Assembly: GCA_051715425.1 (NCBI GenBank)
Contig: JBPXJS010000002.1
Span: forward strand, 124,001-188,000
Direction: 5' to 3'
DNA: 64,000 bases
Source of the DNA: JAJTFA01 sp051715425
GTDB taxonomy: Bacteria > Bacteroidota > Bacteroidia > UKL13-3
Part shown: in pieces, positions 1 through 8,194 of the stretch
Numbering within the stretch: the stretch's first letter is position 1
Layout of the letters: every line of letters begins with the position of its first letter
Made by a program: the position numbers and the translations under genes
Notes under the pieces: generated by a model
The model's input: only the letters and a program-made list of their open reading frames with translations
Database searches by the model: none
What the model was told of the DNA's origin: nothing

Positions 1-903
1 GTTTATGTTCAGGGTGGCAGCACTTATTCGGGCACTGATGGCAGTGTATCTTATGCCGACTGGGATTATATCAATGATTTTTTGAGCAAAGGCTGGACTT
101 ACGAAAATGAAACTCCGGACGCCCGCTGGATAAGAACAACACAGGCCTCTTATTCAGGTGGGGTTAGTTTGTTGCTGGAACGTAATTCTTTATCCTACGG
201 TTCAAGTTATTCACTGGTATCTCCAACTTTTGATCTGAGTGGTGCCAGCAATCCATACCTTTCATTTAATTATTCATTTGTTACCAATTATATCGAAGCC
301 GGAACCAACAACGATTCGAGGGATGGTTTAACCATTTCCGTATCTACAGATTGCGGAAAAACATGGTCGCCAAGAAGAAATGTAGAGGGCTCAAGCAATG
401 AAGCTACACCAAACCCGCTTAACACGAATTTGAGTCCGGTACAGTCAGCAACCTACTACGTACCTTCCAACCTGAATCAGTGGAAAAAAGAAGGTATTTC
501 AGGAACCAATGTTGCCGCGTCAAATCAGTTGGGTAGCGTAAAATTCAAAATTACATTCACCTACTATGGTGGCAATAATATTTACTTCGATAACCTCCAG
601 ATTGGTCTTAGAAACAGCTTAAATGATCAGTTAAAACCTTCTGATATCAACTTTGAGGTTTTCCCTAATCCATTCAATCAGGTGGCTACTGTTAATTTCG
701 AAACCAAAGAAAATGCACCCGTTTCATTAACACTTGTTGATATTGCAGGTAAAGAGGTTGCCACCTTATTAAACGAACAGAAAGAGGCCGGATACCACAA
801 GGTAAATATTGATAAAGCTGCTCTTAATCTGGGTAGTGGTATGTACTTTATCAATGTAAAAGTGGGTAACTCAGGATTCACACATAAAATTATCCTTAAT
901 TAA
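1..903 (+). CDS. T9SS-sorted secreted protein, 3' part
   Basis: The frame is open to the left edge, so the true start lies outside the window. About 300 residues are visible. The last 80 or so form a type A type IX secretion sorting domain: it opens with FEVFPNPFNQ, has a central LVDIAGKEV strand, and ends with GMYFINVKVG and KIILN. The rest is a beta-rich region (DLSGASNPYLSF, NNIYFDNLQIG) of the kind that often precedes this domain in secreted peptidases and adhesins; a catalytic domain, if any, would be upstream. The family knowledge implies export by Sec and then the Por system to the cell surface or medium. Function beyond secretion is unknown. A strong terminator follows. Confidence 0.85.
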   Translation, partial: VYVQGGSTYSGTDGSVSYADWDYINDFLSKGWTYENETPDARWIRTTQASYSGGVSLLLERNSLSYGSSYSLVSPTFDLSGASNPYLSFNYSFVTNYIEAGTNNDSRDGLTISVSTDCGKTWSPRRNVEGSSNEATPNPLNTNLSPVQSATYYVPSNLNQWKKEGISGTNVAASNQLGSVKFKITFTYYGGNNIYFDNLQIGLRNSLNDQLKPSDINFEVFPNPFNQVATVNFETKENAPVSLTLVDIAGKEVATLLNEQKEAGYHKVNIDKAALNLGSGMYFINVKVGNSGFTHKIILN

Positions 904-933
904 TAAGTAAGGATATAATAGCATACCTAACTT

Positions 934-970
934 AAAAACGGCTGTAATGTAAACCATTGCAGCCGTTTTT
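934..970 (+). terminator. Rho-independent terminator after the T9SS gene
   Basis: An inverted repeat with arms around CGGCTG and CAGCCG, extended by AATG/CATT and by A5/T5 flanks, gives a stem of about 16 pairs with one G-U and a loop of about 4. A T-run follows on the plus strand. It lies 31 bases after the stop codon. Confidence 0.85.
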
Positions 971-992
971 GTTTTATGTGGTGGTAGTTTGA

Positions 993-1181
993 TTAACAGC
1001 CTGTTTCCAAATAAAGGAAGGCATTTATATTAAACCCCGGGCAGTAAGTTATACGCTGTTAAGCCTGCATGAAAAGCCAAACGCTTATACGGCTTTTACT
1101 GATGAAACGAGGCATAAGCTGAACCTTCATAAAGTATCGGCTATACAGGCAAATGATGCTGCATCAGGTATTCTGTTTTAG
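993..1181 (+). pseudogene. Start-less 62-codon open frame, possible gene remnant
   Basis: The gap from 904 to 1254 holds two terminators and this frame. Between an in-frame TGA at 990 and a TAG at 1179 there are 62 sense codons with balanced amino acid use (for example KPRAVSYTLLSLHEKPNAY) but no ATG, GTG or TTG near the beginning. It could be a decayed 3' end of a gene or chance. I recognise no family. The rest of the gap shows nothing else. Confidence 0.2.
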
Positions 1182-1195
1182 ATAAAACAGGGCAT

Positions 1196-1233
1196 AAAAA
1201 AACCGGATAGTGTTTAATCTGCTATCCGGTTTT
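1196..1233 (-). terminator. Rho-independent terminator of the DUF6580 gene
   Basis: Perfect 12-base arms (AAAACCGGATAG and its complement) enclose an 11-base loop. Read on the minus strand, the hairpin is followed by a T-run from the A-run at 1196-1202. It lies 22 bases downstream of the stop at 1255. Confidence 0.85.
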
Positions 1234-1254
1234 AAATATAATTTGGGAAATATG

Positions 1255-1803
1255 TTAAGCCTTCTGCTCTTGCATGGAAGGAATATTAAGCTGAAGGATA
1301 TAAAATCCACCAAACAAAACAGCATTATAAAATAAATCACTTACCAGCGTTTTATCAAAAAATGGAATAGCGGCCAGGTAACATTCAGTTAAACCTTTCA
1401 TATCAAGCGAGTAGAGTTCAGGTTTGTGAAAAAATCCGCCTATCCATACAAATAGATTGGTAGCCACAAAAAATAACACAGAAGAAGCAAGGGACATTCC
1501 CCCAACCCTGATAGCACTTTTGTTTTGTTGCATGCTTGTTCCCAAAAGGGTAATCAACAGGTAGGTGAGATAAACCATAATGGTTTGCTCCGGAAAGGCC
1601 CATCCGTTAAAACCCATTAATGCATCACCTAAAAGCATAGCCAATACAGGCATACCAAAAGCAAGCCAGCGGTTTGTAATATATGCGCCTGCAAACAATG
1701 CCATTGCTCCAATTGGGGTAAAGTTCGGTGCGTGAGGGAATAATCTTGTAAGTGCCGCGGCAAAAACAATGAGAATCACTGCTGTTAGTCTTTTATTCAT
1801 CAT
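1255..1803 (-). CDS. DUF6580-type integral membrane protein
   Basis: A 182-residue protein with about five hydrophobic segments. It starts with a positively charged N terminus (MMNKRLTA) and carries the pattern FPHAPNFTPIGAMALFAGAY, which I recognise from the DUF6580 family. These proteins resemble the S-components of ECF vitamin transporters and in Bacteroidota are often found near cobalamin-related genes. No such genes and no cobalamin riboswitch are visible here, so the substrate is unknown. Either of two adjacent ATG codons could be the start. The gene is monocistronic, with its own terminator downstream and a divergent M16 peptidase gene upstream. Confidence 0.7.
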   Translation of the reverse strand: MMNKRLTAVILIVFAAALTRLFPHAPNFTPIGAMALFAGAYITNRWLAFGMPVLAMLLGDALMGFNGWAFPEQTIMVYLTYLLITLLGTSMQQNKSAIRVGGMSLASSVLFFVATNLFVWIGGFFHKPELYSLDMKGLTECYLAAIPFFDKTLVSDLFYNAVLFGGFYILQLNIPSMQEQKA

Positions 1804-2019
1804 AAAGGTTCCTTTTCTTGGTTTGCGAATGTAATAGAGAGAAATATGAAAACCAATTAAACAATTGTGGATATTGTCTATATTTTATCTTCTGATAGAT
1901 ATAGCTCCATTTATCCCCCTCAAAAACCTTTTGAAAAAAAAGTTGCCCCATGTGGGTGAAAAAGATGAAATTGCACTGTTTTTTTAGCAACACAACAACA
2001 TACACCTAAATTAATACAT

Positions 2020-4908
2020 ATGAAAAGGAAGTTTTTCTCAGGATTACTGGCATTGTGTATTGGGGTTACGGCATTTGGCCAAACGCCCACACAAACAGAT
2101 CCAAACCAGCCCCAATTGGTAGAAAAGGTTACTGCCAAACCGGGAGAATTAATGATAGCTTATGAAAAATGGCGTTTGCCCAACGGGCTTACCGTTATTA
2201 TTCATGAAGACCATTCAGACCCCATTGTGCATATTGATGTAACATACCATGTTGGTTCAGCTCGGGAAACCGCTGGAAAATCTGGTTTTGCACATTTCTT
2301 TGAACATATGATGTTTCAGGGATCTGATCATGTGGCTGATGAAGAACATTTTAAACTGGTAGAAGGTGCAGGTGGAGATATGAACGGAACCACCAACCGC
2401 GACAGAACAAACTATTTTGAAACGCTTCCTAAAAATTACCTGGAAACAGCCATTTGGCTTGAAGCCGACCGTATGGGATTTTTACTGGATGCTGTTACAC
2501 AAAAGAAGTTTGAAGTACAACGCTCTACCGTTAAAAACGAAAAAGACCAGCGTGTTACAAACGTTCCTTACGGACGCACCAATGAGGTAAAAGACCAGAT
2601 TCTTTATCCTGCCAAACATCCTTATAACTGGCCAACCATTGGTTATGTAGAGGATCTTGATCGTGTAGGAGTAGAAGACCTGAAAAACTTCTTTATGCGC
2701 TGGTATGGACCTAACAATGCAAGCCTTGTGGTAGCCGGTGATGTGGATCCAAAGGAAGTAATGGCGCTTGCCGTTAAATATTTTGGTTCTATCCCACGTG
2801 GGCCGGAAGTAAAAAATATGCCAAAAACACCTGTGCGTTTACCAGATAATGTTTATGCGAATTATGGTGATAATGTTTTTCTTCCGATGACATTTATCGT
2901 ATACCCTGGTGTTGCCAATTACCACCCGGATGAGGCTCCGCTTGATATCCTTTCCTCTATCTTGGGTGATGGAACCAACTCCTGGTTATACCAGAAACTG
3001 GTTAAAAACGAAAAAATGTTCCAGGCTGCTTGTTACAACCCTTGTTTCGAATTATCAGGCGAGTTTAGTTTTCAGTTATTGTCATACCCGGCTATGATGC
3101 AGGAAGAGCCTGCTAACCCTGAAGATCTGCTAAAAGCCGTGCTCGATGAGTTTGACCGCACAGGTGTTACAGATGAAGAATTAAATCAGGCTAAAGCAAA
3201 GTTTGAGTCGCAGGCTATACAAAGTTTATCTAGCATTGGTGGTAAAGCTGCACAATTGAGTATGTGGAATTATTTGTTGCCAAATAAACCAATGAACGTA
3301 CCTGACGAAATTGCCCGTTACAAAAAGGTAACCAAGGAAGACGTGATGCGTGTTTTCAGAACGTATATCAAAGGAAAATATGCCGCTATTGTAAATGTAT
3401 TTCCTAAAGATGCAAATGCCGCTTCAACCAAAGAAGAAACTAAACTGGCCAATAGCTCCGGAGTTGCTTCAACTGAAGTGGAATATAAAGGCTTGAGTTA
3501 TGTAAAACCTACAGATAATTTCGACCGCAGCAAAAAACCGGAAGTAAAAGGTATTGTAACTCCTGTTGTGCCTAAAGTATTTAATACCAAATTTGATAAC
3601 GGACTTACTGTTATTGGTACACAAAACAGTGAGTTGCCATTGGTGACACTAATGATTACCATGAAAGGTGGAAATGTGGTAGTGAATGATCCTGGCAAAG
3701 CCGGACTAGCTGCACTTACTACGTATATGATGGGTGAAAATACACAGAACTTTACTTCTGAAAAGTTTAATGCGGAGTTGGATCGTTTGGGTAGTTCTAT
3801 TTCCTTTAATGCTGGAAAAGAAAATACAACCATTATGGTAGTTGCTCAGAAAAAGAACCTCGACCGCACCCTTCAGTTGTTTGAAGAAGCTTTGTTAAGA
3901 CCTAAATTTACTGCTGAAGATTTTAAATTGAAACAAAGACAACTTGCTGAGCAGATCAATGCATCAAGCCGTCAGGCTGGTGATATGGCCGGAAAAGCAT
4001 ACAACAAATTATTATATGGCAAATCAATTTTTGCTGAACCGGTTTTGGGTACCATTAAGTCAATTAAGGGTATGTCGGTAAAAGATGTACAATCGTATTA
4101 CGATAAGTATTACTCGCCTTCAGTATCTTCTATGGTAATTGTAGGAGATGTAAGTGAGGCCGAAATTATGCCTAAAATTCAGTTCCTTAAAAACTGGGCT
4201 AAAAAAGATGTAGTATTACCTGCACCTCCTGCTGCTACTATTCCTGATAAACAACAAATTTATCTGGTAGATAAATACAAAGCCACTCAAACAGAAATAC
4301 GCGTAGGGTACCTGGCTTTACCTTACGATTACAACGGTAAATTCTTTAAATCAACTGTAATGAACTACCCGCTGGGTGGTAACTTCAACAGCCGTTTAAA
4401 CCTAAACCTGCGTGAAGAAAAGGGAATCACCTACGGAATCCGCTCAGGATTCCAGGGAACTTATAATCCTGGTCCTTACACGGTAGGTGTAGGTGTTCGT
4501 GCAAGTGCTACTGATACCGCTGTTAAAGAAATATTATTGGAAATGTCAAAATACCGTGAGTCGGGAATTACCAATGACGAGTTGGCTTATGCTAAAAAAT
4601 CTTTGAGCCAAAGTGATGCCTTGAGGTATGAAACCATATTTGATAAAGCCGGATTCTTAAATCAACTGGCTTATTATAATCTTCCGGTTGATTATATCGA
4701 TCAGCAAAACAAAACATTGCAGGATATTACAAAGGCAGAGATTGATGCCCTTGCCAAAGAAATGCTTGCCATCGAAAAAATGATGATCATTGTAGTGGGC
4801 GACAAGGAAAAAATCAAAACATCTCTTGATAAACTTGATTTTGGAAGTCAGCCTGGTTACAAATCATCACTTGGCACGTACAAAGTGGTAGAGTTGAAAT
4901 TAGACTAA
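2020..4908 (+). CDS. Secreted M16 family zinc metallopeptidase
   Basis: 962 residues with a Sec signal peptide (MKRKFF..., cleavage near AFG-QTP, residues 20-22). It contains two M16 halves. The first carries the inverted zinc motif HFFEH at residues 92-96, with Glu174 in VKNEKDQ as likely third ligand. The second half, from about residue 500, starts NTKFDNGLTVIGTQN and lacks HxxEH, as expected for the inactive half that closes over the substrate. Architecture and length fit the pitrilysin-like periplasmic peptidases of Bacteroidota, which degrade peptides. It stands alone, with a strong terminator after it. A second, distinct M16 gene lies at 19181. Confidence 0.92.
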   Translation: MKRKFFSGLLALCIGVTAFGQTPTQTDPNQPQLVEKVTAKPGELMIAYEKWRLPNGLTVIIHEDHSDPIVHIDVTYHVGSARETAGKSGFAHFFEHMMFQGSDHVADEEHFKLVEGAGGDMNGTTNRDRTNYFETLPKNYLETAIWLEADRMGFLLDAVTQKKFEVQRSTVKNEKDQRVTNVPYGRTNEVKDQILYPAKHPYNWPTIGYVEDLDRVGVEDLKNFFMRWYGPNNASLVVAGDVDPKEVMALAVKYFGSIPRGPEVKNMPKTPVRLPDNVYANYGDNVFLPMTFIVYPGVANYHPDEAPLDILSSILGDGTNSWLYQKLVKNEKMFQAACYNPCFELSGEFSFQLLSYPAMMQEEPANPEDLLKAVLDEFDRTGVTDEELNQAKAKFESQAIQSLSSIGGKAAQLSMWNYLLPNKPMNVPDEIARYKKVTKEDVMRVFRTYIKGKYAAIVNVFPKDANAASTKEETKLANSSGVASTEVEYKGLSYVKPTDNFDRSKKPEVKGIVTPVVPKVFNTKFDNGLTVIGTQNSELPLVTLMITMKGGNVVVNDPGKAGLAALTTYMMGENTQNFTSEKFNAELDRLGSSISFNAGKENTTIMVVAQKKNLDRTLQLFEEALLRPKFTAEDFKLKQRQLAEQINASSRQAGDMAGKAYNKLLYGKSIFAEPVLGTIKSIKGMSVKDVQSYYDKYYSPSVSSMVIVGDVSEAEIMPKIQFLKNWAKKDVVLPAPPAATIPDKQQIYLVDKYKATQTEIRVGYLALPYDYNGKFFKSTVMNYPLGGNFNSRLNLNLREEKGITYGIRSGFQGTYNPGPYTVGVGVRASATDTAVKEILLEMSKYRESGITNDELAYAKKSLSQSDALRYETIFDKAGFLNQLAYYNLPVDYIDQQNKTLQDITKAEIDALAKEMLAIEKMMIIVVGDKEKIKTSLDKLDFGSQPGYKSSLGTYKVVELKLD

Positions 4909-4928
4909 ACATCTTTTTTATAAAACAT

Positions 4929-4970
4929 AAAGGCTGTCTCACCAATTGGGACAGCCTTTTTTGTTTTTTT
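4929..4970 (+). terminator. Rho-independent terminator after M16 peptidase
   Basis: The arms AAAGGCTGTC and GACAGCCTTT, with an additional G-U and C-G pair at the loop side, enclose a short AT-rich loop. They are followed by two T-runs. It begins 21 bases after the stop. Confidence 0.88.
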
Positions 4971-5026
4971 GAGGGGCGCAGGCAACTTTTAGTAACAAAA
5001 GGGCATTATAGCAATTGAACTCGGAA

Positions 5027-5584
5027 ATGATAGGGTATAACAAAACATTTACAGACAAGCTTAAAAACGGAGACAGGGTGGCTCAAAAAGAGCTGTTTGG
5101 TAAATGTTATGGGCCTATGTTCAGGGTTTGCCAGCGTTATATTGTTCAAACAGATGAGGCGGAAGATTGCCTGCTGAAAGGTTTTATGAAAGTGTTTCAT
5201 CAGGTTGGTTCTTTTACTTACACCAATGATCAGAGTCTTTTTTATTGGGTAAAAAAAATAATGGTGAATGAGTGTTTGATGGTATTAAGAGGTAGAAATA
5301 ATTTTAACCTGATGATTGAAGGGGAAGCGGAGGATATTGCTACAGATACTTCCGTTATGGATGATTTGCATGCAGAGGAACTGCTGAAAATGATCATGCA
5401 ATTACCATCGGGTTACCGCACCGTTTTTTCGCTTTTTGTAATAGAAGGATATGAACACAAAGAAATTGCAAAAATGCTGGGTATTTCAGAAAGCACGAGC
5501 AAAACGCAACTACTTAAGGCAAAAAATAAACTGAAGTTAATGGTTGTTCAGCAAACAAAATATGGCTTGGGACATGGATCATAA
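5027..5584 (+). CDS. RNA polymerase sigma factor, sigma-70 family (ECF-like)
   Basis: A 185-residue protein with sigma region 2 near residues 10-90 (AEDCLLKGFMKVFHQVGSF) and region 4 near 130-175 (LPSGYRTVFSLFVIEGYEHK, then EIAKMLGISESTSKTQLLKA as helix-turn-helix). I chose ATG at 5027 rather than the upstream in-frame TTG at 5015. Its 3' end overlaps the next gene by 11 bases, which suggests translational coupling. By family it directs RNA polymerase to a small regulon, probably envelope-related given the two following genes. What activates it cannot be read from the sequence. Confidence 0.9.
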   Translation: MIGYNKTFTDKLKNGDRVAQKELFGKCYGPMFRVCQRYIVQTDEAEDCLLKGFMKVFHQVGSFTYTNDQSLFYWVKKIMVNECLMVLRGRNNFNLMIEGEAEDIATDTSVMDDLHAEELLKMIMQLPSGYRTVFSLFVIEGYEHKEIAKMLGISESTSKTQLLKAKNKLKLMVVQQTKYGLGHGS

Positions 5585-6188
5585 AAGCATAGCAGAGAAA
5601 ATAAACGGGCTGGATCAATTGCCTGAATATTACACCCCTAACCTGGAGTTAAAATGGGGAATTATTGAAGCGGGTATGGAGAGATCTCATAAACCCATGT
5701 GGATATGGTGGTTTAGTGCAGCGGCTGTTATTTTTATAGCCGGCTTGATTTGGTTCGTAAAACCTGCAGATCAAACGGCAAATTTACCGGCCCCGCTTGT
5801 TAAGGAATATCAGGCATCAGTTACATTTAAAGCAAACCCTATACAAGAGAAATCGGTGCATGCGGAGAAAAGGGTAAATACACAAAAACAGGCAGCGCAA
5901 ACAGTGCCGTTAACTGCTGTTGCTGAAATAAGCCGGGAGCAGGAGGTAACCCAACAACCTGCGGTAACAACAGATACATTATTGCAGGTAGCACAATCAG
6001 AAAGGATAATACCCAAACAACGTTATGTGGAGCTCGATTTTTCAGATGGCATTGAACAAAGCAGCCCACAAACAACAATAGCAGCCCAACAATTCCGGTT
6101 TAAACTGGGTAATTGGCCGGCTTTTAGTAAAACAGGCAGTGGTATAAAACAAACAGATATACCGCTAAGGATTCAGAAAACTTTTTAA
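5574..6188 (+). CDS. Putative anti-sigma factor, single-pass membrane protein
   Basis: A 204-residue protein. A short cytosolic N terminus of about 40 residues precedes one transmembrane segment (about residues 42-62, WIWWFSAAAVIFIAGLIWFV). A Gln/Thr-rich low-complexity periplasmic region of about 140 residues follows. I recognise no domain, but the position directly after and overlapping an ECF sigma gene, with this topology, is the usual anti-sigma arrangement. ATG at 5574 is chosen; an in-frame ATG at 5562 is possible. The call rests mostly on context. Confidence 0.6.
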   Translation: MDHKSIAEKINGLDQLPEYYTPNLELKWGIIEAGMERSHKPMWIWWFSAAAVIFIAGLIWFVKPADQTANLPAPLVKEYQASVTFKANPIQEKSVHAEKRVNTQKQAAQTVPLTAVAEISREQEVTQQPAVTTDTLLQVAQSERIIPKQRYVELDFSDGIEQSSPQTTIAAQQFRFKLGNWPAFSKTGSGIKQTDIPLRIQKTF

Positions 6189-6204
6189 CTTAATTATTTA
6201 ATAT

Positions 6205-7248
6205 ATGAAAAAACGAATGCTTTTGGCAATAGGAATCACTATGCTCTTTTGCCAGGTAAAACTTCAAGCTCAGGAGGAGGGTGTTAAATTTGTAAATGAA
6301 GCCCCCGGAGGGGAAACAATAAACGACACGCTGATTGTTACCTTAAACAATAACGACAAGGTGCTGATCATAAGCCACAGGTTTAATGAGATGTATACTT
6401 ATTCGCGGGCGGATTCACTTAAAACCTTATTTATTGCCGATATGGAGAAGGCCATATCTCAGGGGCAACTCAACACCGAGACGGAGAATATCCATTATTT
6501 TGTTCAGCAGGGAAACAGGCGTTTAAAGTCAGAAAATCCGGAATTTACCCGCAATACCATTGATGTGGCTTATGAAATGGTCAGGCTTCAACTGGGGCTG
6601 CCCAAACACCGGATCATTATTTACGATATGCAATCGGGTGTGCTATTGCATTTTTACCTCAAAACCCTTTCCGATTACAAAACGGTATTAGGTTCGGTGA
6701 GCCTTGATGCTGCTATTAAATCGGCACTTGCTGAAAAAAGCGACAGGAAAAGATTCTTTAAAATTGAAGTAAAAGAGAACAACAATGTTTTTGCCATTAC
6801 CAATAAATCCAAATCTTCCTTCGATATGATTGAGTTAGCTCCCACTTTTGGAGTGGGTATCATGGGTAATACCATTGCTCCTTTGCTGGGCGCAGATATA
6901 TACCTTACGTTTACCAATAAATACAATTTCAAAAAATACAGGGTAGGAGGCGGGTTAACAGCATTTCCATTTGTACAAGGTACCGGTGATGTGATTACCA
7001 AGGTTTCTTTTGTGAAATCATATGAGTTAAGAGCGATGTATAACCTGAACGGAACCTCGCGAAAAGACAACCACTGGTTTGGCCTCCAGGCAGGAATACT
7101 TTCAGCCGAAAAATCAAGCACTTACAATAATGCCTATAAAGCAGGATTGGTTTATGATAGCAACGGACCTTTCAGTTACTCCTTCGACCTGATAAGAGAT
7201 AATGCCAAACAAAGGATATTCGGTTTTACCATGAAAATGCTGTTTTAA
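6205..7248 (+). CDS. Exported envelope protein of unknown function
   Basis: 347 residues with a Sec signal peptide (MKKRMLLAIGITMLF, Ala-Gln cleavage near residue 23). Residues 25-190 are a mixed region with TETENIHYFVQQGNRRLK and QLGLPKHRIIIYDM. From about residue 210 the sequence alternates hydrophobic and polar residues (GVGIMGNTIAPLLGADIYLT, VGGGLTAFPFVQG) and ends in an aromatic residue (FGFTMKMLF), which suggests an outer-membrane barrel or half-barrel. It lies 16 bases after the anti-sigma-like gene and is probably co-transcribed, perhaps as a regulon member. I do not recognise a family. Confidence 0.6.
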   Translation: MKKRMLLAIGITMLFCQVKLQAQEEGVKFVNEAPGGETINDTLIVTLNNNDKVLIISHRFNEMYTYSRADSLKTLFIADMEKAISQGQLNTETENIHYFVQQGNRRLKSENPEFTRNTIDVAYEMVRLQLGLPKHRIIIYDMQSGVLLHFYLKTLSDYKTVLGSVSLDAAIKSALAEKSDRKRFFKIEVKENNNVFAITNKSKSSFDMIELAPTFGVGIMGNTIAPLLGADIYLTFTNKYNFKKYRVGGGLTAFPFVQGTGDVITKVSFVKSYELRAMYNLNGTSRKDNHWFGLQAGILSAEKSSTYNNAYKAGLVYDSNGPFSYSFDLIRDNAKQRIFGFTMKMLF

Positions 7249-7270
7249 TCATGAGTACTTAAAGCTGCAC

Positions 7271-7918
7271 TTAAAAGGCAAATTCAAGGTTTTCCATTTG
7301 TTTTTTATGTGCGGCTTCTTTTTGTAATTCAATTTTTGATAAGATAGAAGCCACCTCTTTTTTAATTTTTATATCAGTGCTCAGATAGGTTACCCTAAGC
7401 TCAAACTGATAATGGAAAATAAGTTTATTGCCGAGGTAATCTTTCACAGTAAAAGAGTTACCCAATGGCAATGAAGGCAACTGGTACTTTTGTCTGATTA
7501 CGCTTTTTACGGTCTCCAGTATGTCGGGAGAAGTGATATCAATAACATAAGTGCAGTTTAATAAGGTACGGTTAAGCAGATTAATAATGGTTCTGGTGCT
7601 TAATCCGCAGAACTGTTGCTTATATACAAGCGTGTTAAAATAGTGGTGAAAATACCTTTTGTGCATTTTAAAGCTTGGCTTTCCAAGCTCTGCCAGCAAA
7701 TCGGTAATACCACTCTCAAGTGACACATTGCGGAAGTTAATAGGAATGTCGGTTAATAATTCCCGCTCTCCGGTTGTATGTAAGAATGCAAAGCTCTTGT
7801 GCAAACTTTCATTTTCAGCGATGTCTTCATAATAATGAAGCCGGCTGGTATTATAACCACCTCTGCTCACCATACGGGAGTAGAGATAGTAATAAAGTTT
7901 TTTTGCTGTGCGAATCAT
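7271..7918 (-). CDS. Hypothetical protein
   Basis: 215 residues with no signal peptide or membrane segment. It is rich in Tyr, His and Leu, with a basic start (MIRTAKKLYYYLYSR) and a charged, probably helical C-terminal part (KIKKEVASILSKIELQKEAA). I do not recognise a family. It converges with the envelope gene at 6205-7248, whose stop is 22 bases away, and is separated from gcvP upstream by a strong terminator. The long uninterrupted frame with ordinary codon use makes it a likely real gene. Confidence 0.6.
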   Translation of the reverse strand: MIRTAKKLYYYLYSRMVSRGGYNTSRLHYYEDIAENESLHKSFAFLHTTGERELLTDIPINFRNVSLESGITDLLAELGKPSFKMHKRYFHHYFNTLVYKQQFCGLSTRTIINLLNRTLLNCTYVIDITSPDILETVKSVIRQKYQLPSLPLGNSFTVKDYLGNKLIFHYQFELRVTYLSTDIKIKKEVASILSKIELQKEAAHKKQMENLEFAF

Positions 7919-8138
7919 CTTTGGTTTATATAGGTTAATGCTATTACAAAATAAACAGCTTTTTATTGATTTTAAAAGCTGTTTATGTTATATAAGTAGC
8001 TGTTCCTTGCCTTTTTTATATTAAAACACTGATTATCAGCATTTATAATTTATTTAAAGGACCGGTTTCGTTAACCCGAATATGGTCATCACCCAATAAA
8101 AATGGCCATTACGGAAAGATTCTCTTCCGGTTTGGTAC

Positions 8139-8178
8139 AAAAAAAGAGGCTGCTTCCATACAGAAACAGCCTCTTTTT
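8139..8178 (-). terminator. Rho-independent terminator of gcvP
   Basis: The 12-base arms AAAAAGAGGCTG and CAGCCTCTTTTT pair perfectly, and the stem continues past one mismatch with TTC/GAA. Read on the minus strand it is followed by a T-run. It lies about 17 bases past the gcvP stop. Confidence 0.88.
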
Positions 8179-8194
8179 ATAAAAACTACTTTGA

